Source of the DNA: JBAPUB01 sp049282455
GTDB taxonomy: Bacteria > Actinomycetota > Actinomycetes > JAHEKZ01
Assembly: GCA_049282455.1 (NCBI GenBank)
Contig: JBAPUB010000364.1
Coordinates: forward strand, 1 to 17,355
Direction: 5' to 3'
DNA length: 17,355 bases
The position numbers were made by a program, and so were the translations under genes. Within the stretch, counting starts at the first letter, position 1, and each line of letters opens with the position of its first letter. Below are positions 14,267-17,355 of this stretch, piece after piece. The notes under the pieces were generated by a model, which was given only the letters and a program-made list of their open reading frames with translations, had not been told where the DNA came from and searched no databases.

Positions 14267-15843
14267 CCACGGTGTTCGTTCCCCGAGACTCGGCAGCCCG
14301 GTCGGTGGGCGCCGACGAGGTCGCCGCGGCGATCCAGGTCAACGCAGACCTTCGCGGGGCAAAGATCCGGATCGTACGCAACGGGTCACGCGGCCTCTTC
14401 TGGCTCGAGCCGATGGTCGAGGTCGACACCGCACAAGGAAGGGTTGCCTACGGGCCGGTCCGTCCCGACGACGTCCCCGGGCTCCTCGACGCCGGGCTGC
14501 TCGACGGCGGGGAGCACCCCCTTCGACTCGGCCGTCCCGAACAGCTCCCGTACCTACGCGACCAGCAGCGCCTGATCTTCGCCCGGATCGGCGTGACCGA
14601 CCCGCTCTCGCCCACGGACTACCTGTCCCACGGCGGCCTGCGGGGCCTCGAACGTGCCGTGAGCATGTCGCCGTCCGACATCGTCGACGAGGTCAGGGCG
14701 TCCGGGCTTCGCGGCCGCGGCGGCGCCGGGTTCCCCGCCGGGATCAAGTGGCAGACGGTCCTGGACGCTCCGGCTGACCAGAAGTACATCGTGTGCAACG
14801 CCGACGAAGGCGACAGCGGGACGTTCGCCGACCGGATGGTCATGGAGGACGACCCGTTCCTGCTCATCGAGGGGATGGCGATCGCTGGACTCGCCGTGGG
14901 GGCGACCGTCGGCTACCTCTACATCCGCTCGGAGTACCCCGACGCGGTTGCCACGATGCACAGCGCCATCGAGACCGCCCGCGACCAGCACTGGATCGGC
15001 GACAGCGTGCTCGGCAGTGGCAAGGCGTTCGACCTGCACGTTCGGGTCGGCGCGGGCGCCTACATCTGCGGCGAGGAGACCTCGATGCTCGAGAGCCTCG
15101 AAGGACGCCGCGGCATGGTGCGCGCGAAGCCGCCGCTCCCGGCGCTGAAGGGGCTCTTCGACATGCCGTCGGTCGTCAACAACGTGCTCACCCTCGCCAG
15201 CGTGCCGACGGTCATGGCCGACGGCTCCGCCGCGTACGCGGCTCTGGGCGTCGGCCGTTCACTGGGCACGCAGGTGTGGCAGCTGGCCGGCAACATCAAG
15301 CACGGTGGCATCGTCGAGACGGCGTTCGGCATCACGTTGCGCGAGCTCGTCGAGACCTACGGTGGCGGCACCGCGACAGGTCGACCACTGCGCGCCGTCC
15401 AGGTCGGGGGCCCACTCGGGGCCTACCTCGGTGACGACCTGCTCGACCTGCCCATGGACTACGAGGCCTTCGCCGCTGCCGGGGCGATGGTGGGCCACGG
15501 CGGCATCGTCGTCTTCGACGACTCGGTCAACATGCTCGAGCAGGCGCGCTTCGCCATGGAGTTCTGCGCTGAAGAGTCGTGCGGCAAGTGCACACCGTGT
15601 CGGGTCGGTGCCGTCCGCGGGGTCGAGGTCCTCGACAAGATCGCGGCCGGCCACGACCGCGACGCCAACCTCGTGCTTCTCGATGACCTGTGCGAGCTGA
15701 TGACCGACGGGTCACTGTGCGCACTGGGTGGTCTCACCCCGATGCCGGTCCGCAGTGCGTTGCAGCACTACGTCAATGACGGCCAGGACGTCGAGAGCAC
15801 CCGAGGCACCCAAGTCACCATCCAGGAGGTGCAGTCGTCATGA
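14263..15843 (+). CDS. fdsB: NAD-dependent formate dehydrogenase beta subunit (NuoF-like, FMN, [4Fe-4S])
   Basis: The 526-residue flavoprotein transfers electrons from the iron-sulfur chain to NAD+. An N-terminal thioredoxin-like domain (about 1-110) lacks cluster cysteines, as in FdsB of aerobic bacteria. The FMN/NAD domain follows with GLRGRGGAGFP (about 148-158), CNADEGDSG and GAYICGEETSML. The C-terminal [4Fe-4S] cluster uses Cys440-x2-Cys443-x2-Cys446 (SCGKCTPC) and Cys486. The N-terminal IFVPRD/IRIVRNGSRG-style wording and overall match are closest to Cupriavidus-type FdsB as I remember it. There are no additional C-terminal ferredoxin domains, so electron bifurcation of the HydB type is unlikely. 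It overlaps both neighbours by 4 nt (ATGA), implying one coupled operon. Confidence 0.94.
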   Translation: MTTVFVPRDSAARSVGADEVAAAIQVNADLRGAKIRIVRNGSRGLFWLEPMVEVDTAQGRVAYGPVRPDDVPGLLDAGLLDGGEHPLRLGRPEQLPYLRDQQRLIFARIGVTDPLSPTDYLSHGGLRGLERAVSMSPSDIVDEVRASGLRGRGGAGFPAGIKWQTVLDAPADQKYIVCNADEGDSGTFADRMVMEDDPFLLIEGMAIAGLAVGATVGYLYIRSEYPDAVATMHSAIETARDQHWIGDSVLGSGKAFDLHVRVGAGAYICGEETSMLESLEGRRGMVRAKPPLPALKGLFDMPSVVNNVLTLASVPTVMADGSAAYAALGVGRSLGTQVWQLAGNIKHGGIVETAFGITLRELVETYGGGTATGRPLRAVQVGGPLGAYLGDDLLDLPMDYEAFAAAGAMVGHGGIVVFDDSVNMLEQARFAMEFCAEESCGKCTPCRVGAVRGVEVLDKIAAGHDRDANLVLLDDLCELMTDGSLCALGGLTPMPVRSALQHYVNDGQDVESTRGTQVTIQEVQSS

Positions 15844-17355
15844 CCCTGTTGCACGAGCCCGACCTGGGCACGCCCTCACGTCCCGGCGAGACCGACGTCT
15901 TGGTCACTGTCGACGGACTGCAAGTTGCCGTTCCCGCCGGCACGTCGGTCATGCGTGCCGCCGCCATGGCGGGTGTCGCTGTGCCGAAGCTGTGCGCCAC
16001 CGACTCCCTCGAGGCGTTCGGGTCGTGCAGGCTGTGCCTGGTCGAGGTTGACGGGCGCAAGGGAACGCCGGCGTCGTGCACCACGCTGTGCGAGCCCGGC
16101 ATGAGCGTTCGCACCCAGACACCCAGGCTGGAGAAGCTGCGCCGCGGCGTCATGGAGCTGTACATCAGCGACCATCCGCTCGACTGTCTCACCTGCCCGG
16201 CCAACGGTGACTGCGAGCTCCAGGACATGGCCGGCGTCGTCGGGCTTCGCGACGTGCGCTATGGCTACGCGGGCGAGAACCACTTCGACGCCCCGACCGA
16301 CGACTCCAACCCATACTTCTCGTTCGACGCAACCAAGTGCATCGCCTGCTCACGCTGCGTACGGGCGTGCGACGAGGTGCAGGGCACGTTGGCGCTCACC
16401 ATCGAGGGCCGCGGCTTCGACTCCAAGGTGTCCGCCGGTGCAGCCGAGTCGTTCATCGACAGCGAGTGCGTCTCCTGCGGCGCGTGCGTGCAGGCATGCC
16501 CGACGTCCACGCTTCAGGAGAAGACCGTCATCGACCTGGGGATCCCGACCCGCACGGTGCTGACCACCTGCGCCTACTGCGGTGTGGGCTGCTCCTTCAA
16601 GGCCGAGCTTCGGGGCGACCAGGTCGTCCGGATGGTCCCGTACAAGGACGGCGGGGCCAATGAGGGCCACTCGTGCGTGAAGGGCCGCTTCGCCTGGGGC
16701 TACGCCACGCACCAGGAGCGTCAGCTCAACCCGATGGTGCGTGACTCGACCGACCAGCCCTGGCGCGAGGTCTCCTGGGACGAAGCAATCGCCTACACGG
16801 CACGCCGACTGCTCGAGATCCAGCAGCAGCACGGCCCGCAGGCGATCGGTGGGATCACGTCGTCGCGGTGCACCAACGAGGAGGTCTACGCGGTCCAGAA
16901 GATGATCCGGGCCGCCTTCGGAAACAACAACGTCGACACCTGCGCGCGGGTGTGCCACTCCCCCACCGGCTACGGCCTCAAACAGACCTTCGGCACCTCG
17001 GCAGGAACGCAGGACTTCAAGTCGGTCGCCAAGGCCGACGTCGTCGTCGTGATCGGCGCGAACCCGACCGACGGTCACCCCGTGTTCGCCTCACGCCTCA
17101 AGCGTCGACTGCGCGAAGGTGCGCGGCTCGTGGTCGTCGACCCGCGCCGCATCGACCTCGTCCGGTCACCCCATGTCCAGGCCGAGCACCACCTGCAGCT
17201 CCAGCCGGGCACGAACGTCGCCGTCGTCAACGCGATGGCGCACGTCGTGGTGACCGAGGGGCTGGTCGACCAGGCCTTCGTCGACGAGCGGTGCGACCCC
17301 GAGTCGTTCGCCCACTGGGCGCAGTTCATCGCCGGGCCCGAGAACAGCCCGGAGG
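15840..17355 (+). CDS. fdsA: NAD-dependent formate dehydrogenase alpha (catalytic) subunit, 3' end outside window
   Basis: At least 505 residues of the molybdopterin (bis-MGD) catalytic subunit are present and the frame is open at the right edge; the family is about 900-960 long. In order: a NuoG-like [2Fe-2S] domain (Cys52, Cys63, Cys66, Cys80), a His/Cys cluster (His112, Cys116, Cys119, Cys125), two ferredoxin-type [4Fe-4S] motifs (KCIACSRCVRAC and ECVSCGACVQAC, about 168-235), and the formate dehydrogenase [4Fe-4S] motif (CAYCGVGC, then SCVKGRFAWGY). The molybdopterin domain begins next. Its active site CARVCH has Cys372 as metal ligand in the place taken by selenocysteine in other enzymes, followed by the conserved His373. 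It oxidises formate to CO2, reversibly. ATG 15840 has a GGAGGTG site and overlaps fdsB by 4 nt. Confidence 0.95.
   Translation, partial: MTLLHEPDLGTPSRPGETDVLVTVDGLQVAVPAGTSVMRAAAMAGVAVPKLCATDSLEAFGSCRLCLVEVDGRKGTPASCTTLCEPGMSVRTQTPRLEKLRRGVMELYISDHPLDCLTCPANGDCELQDMAGVVGLRDVRYGYAGENHFDAPTDDSNPYFSFDATKCIACSRCVRACDEVQGTLALTIEGRGFDSKVSAGAAESFIDSECVSCGACVQACPTSTLQEKTVIDLGIPTRTVLTTCAYCGVGCSFKAELRGDQVVRMVPYKDGGANEGHSCVKGRFAWGYATHQERQLNPMVRDSTDQPWREVSWDEAIAYTARRLLEIQQQHGPQAIGGITSSRCTNEEVYAVQKMIRAAFGNNNVDTCARVCHSPTGYGLKQTFGTSAGTQDFKSVAKADVVVVIGANPTDGHPVFASRLKRRLREGARLVVVDPRRIDLVRSPHVQAEHHLQLQPGTNVAVVNAMAHVVVTEGLVDQAFVDERCDPESFAHWAQFIAGPENSPE

Noticed and set aside
13781..17355. Assignment of the NuoE/NuoF/NuoG-like genes to complex I or to HoxEFU of a second hydrogenase
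   Set aside because: The third protein has the formate dehydrogenase CAYCGVGC cluster and the CARVCH molybdopterin active site, and FdsB-type wording throughout the second; no other nuo or hox genes are present.
1..17355. CRISPR array, insertion sequence, tRNA or rRNA
   Set aside because: No regularly spaced repeats, transposase-like frames, cloverleaf-type sequences or rRNA-like stretches were seen.

Overview
The window is GC-rich, densely coded DNA with actinobacterial character. Starts are often GTG or ATG, 4-bp ATGA/GTGA overlaps are common, and there is a zinc anti-sigma factor and an actinobacterial-style ECF sigma factor. It suggests a soil, sludge or sediment actinobacterium (Nocardioides/Intrasporangiaceae-like). 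That placement is an inference from style and gene content, not a phylogenetic result.

Layout. 1-312 holds nothing I can support. 313-594 (-) is a weak hypothetical ORF, followed by a small multi-pass membrane protein (612-1079, +). An N-acyl-D-amino-acid deacylase-like amidohydrolase (1158-2726, +) converges on an S9 prolyl-oligopeptidase-family peptidase (2745-4544, -). A divergent 151-bp region then opens a six-gene operon (4696-9721, +) for a soluble group 3b-type, NAD(P)-linked [NiFe] hydrogenase: iron-sulfur subunit, a cyclic-nucleotide-binding-fold protein, diaphorase subunit, small subunit, large subunit and maturation endopeptidase. A small 'virulence factor'-family protein (9732-10025, +) follows. 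On the minus strand come an ABC-F ATPase (10038-11843) and, further on, a Rieske Tat-lipoprotein (11897-12406), a zinc-finger anti-sigma factor (12470-13120) and a SigL-like ECF sigma factor (13117-13653). Divergent from the sigma gene starts fdsGBA (13781 onward, +), a soluble NAD-dependent, cysteine-type molybdenum/tungsten formate dehydrogenase. Its alpha subunit runs off the right edge.

How it fits together. The hydrogenase couples H2 to NAD(P)H and the formate dehydrogenase couples formate/CO2 to NADH. Encoded about 4 kb apart, they would let a cell exchange reducing equivalents between H2, formate and pyridine nucleotides in the cytoplasm, for example as a redox valve during hypoxia or a fermentative phase. 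Between them lies a regulated envelope module. The promoter pattern TGAACC-N16-CGTTCT occurs twice on the minus strand: directly in front of the sigma gene, and overlapping the anti-sigma stop codon in front of the Rieske gene. This is the strongest new signal in the window. It predicts that the sigma factor drives both its own operon and, separately, the Rieske lipoprotein. Other regulatory signals (leaderless-type -10 boxes and a DosR-like palindrome/hairpin before the hydrogenase operon) are weaker.
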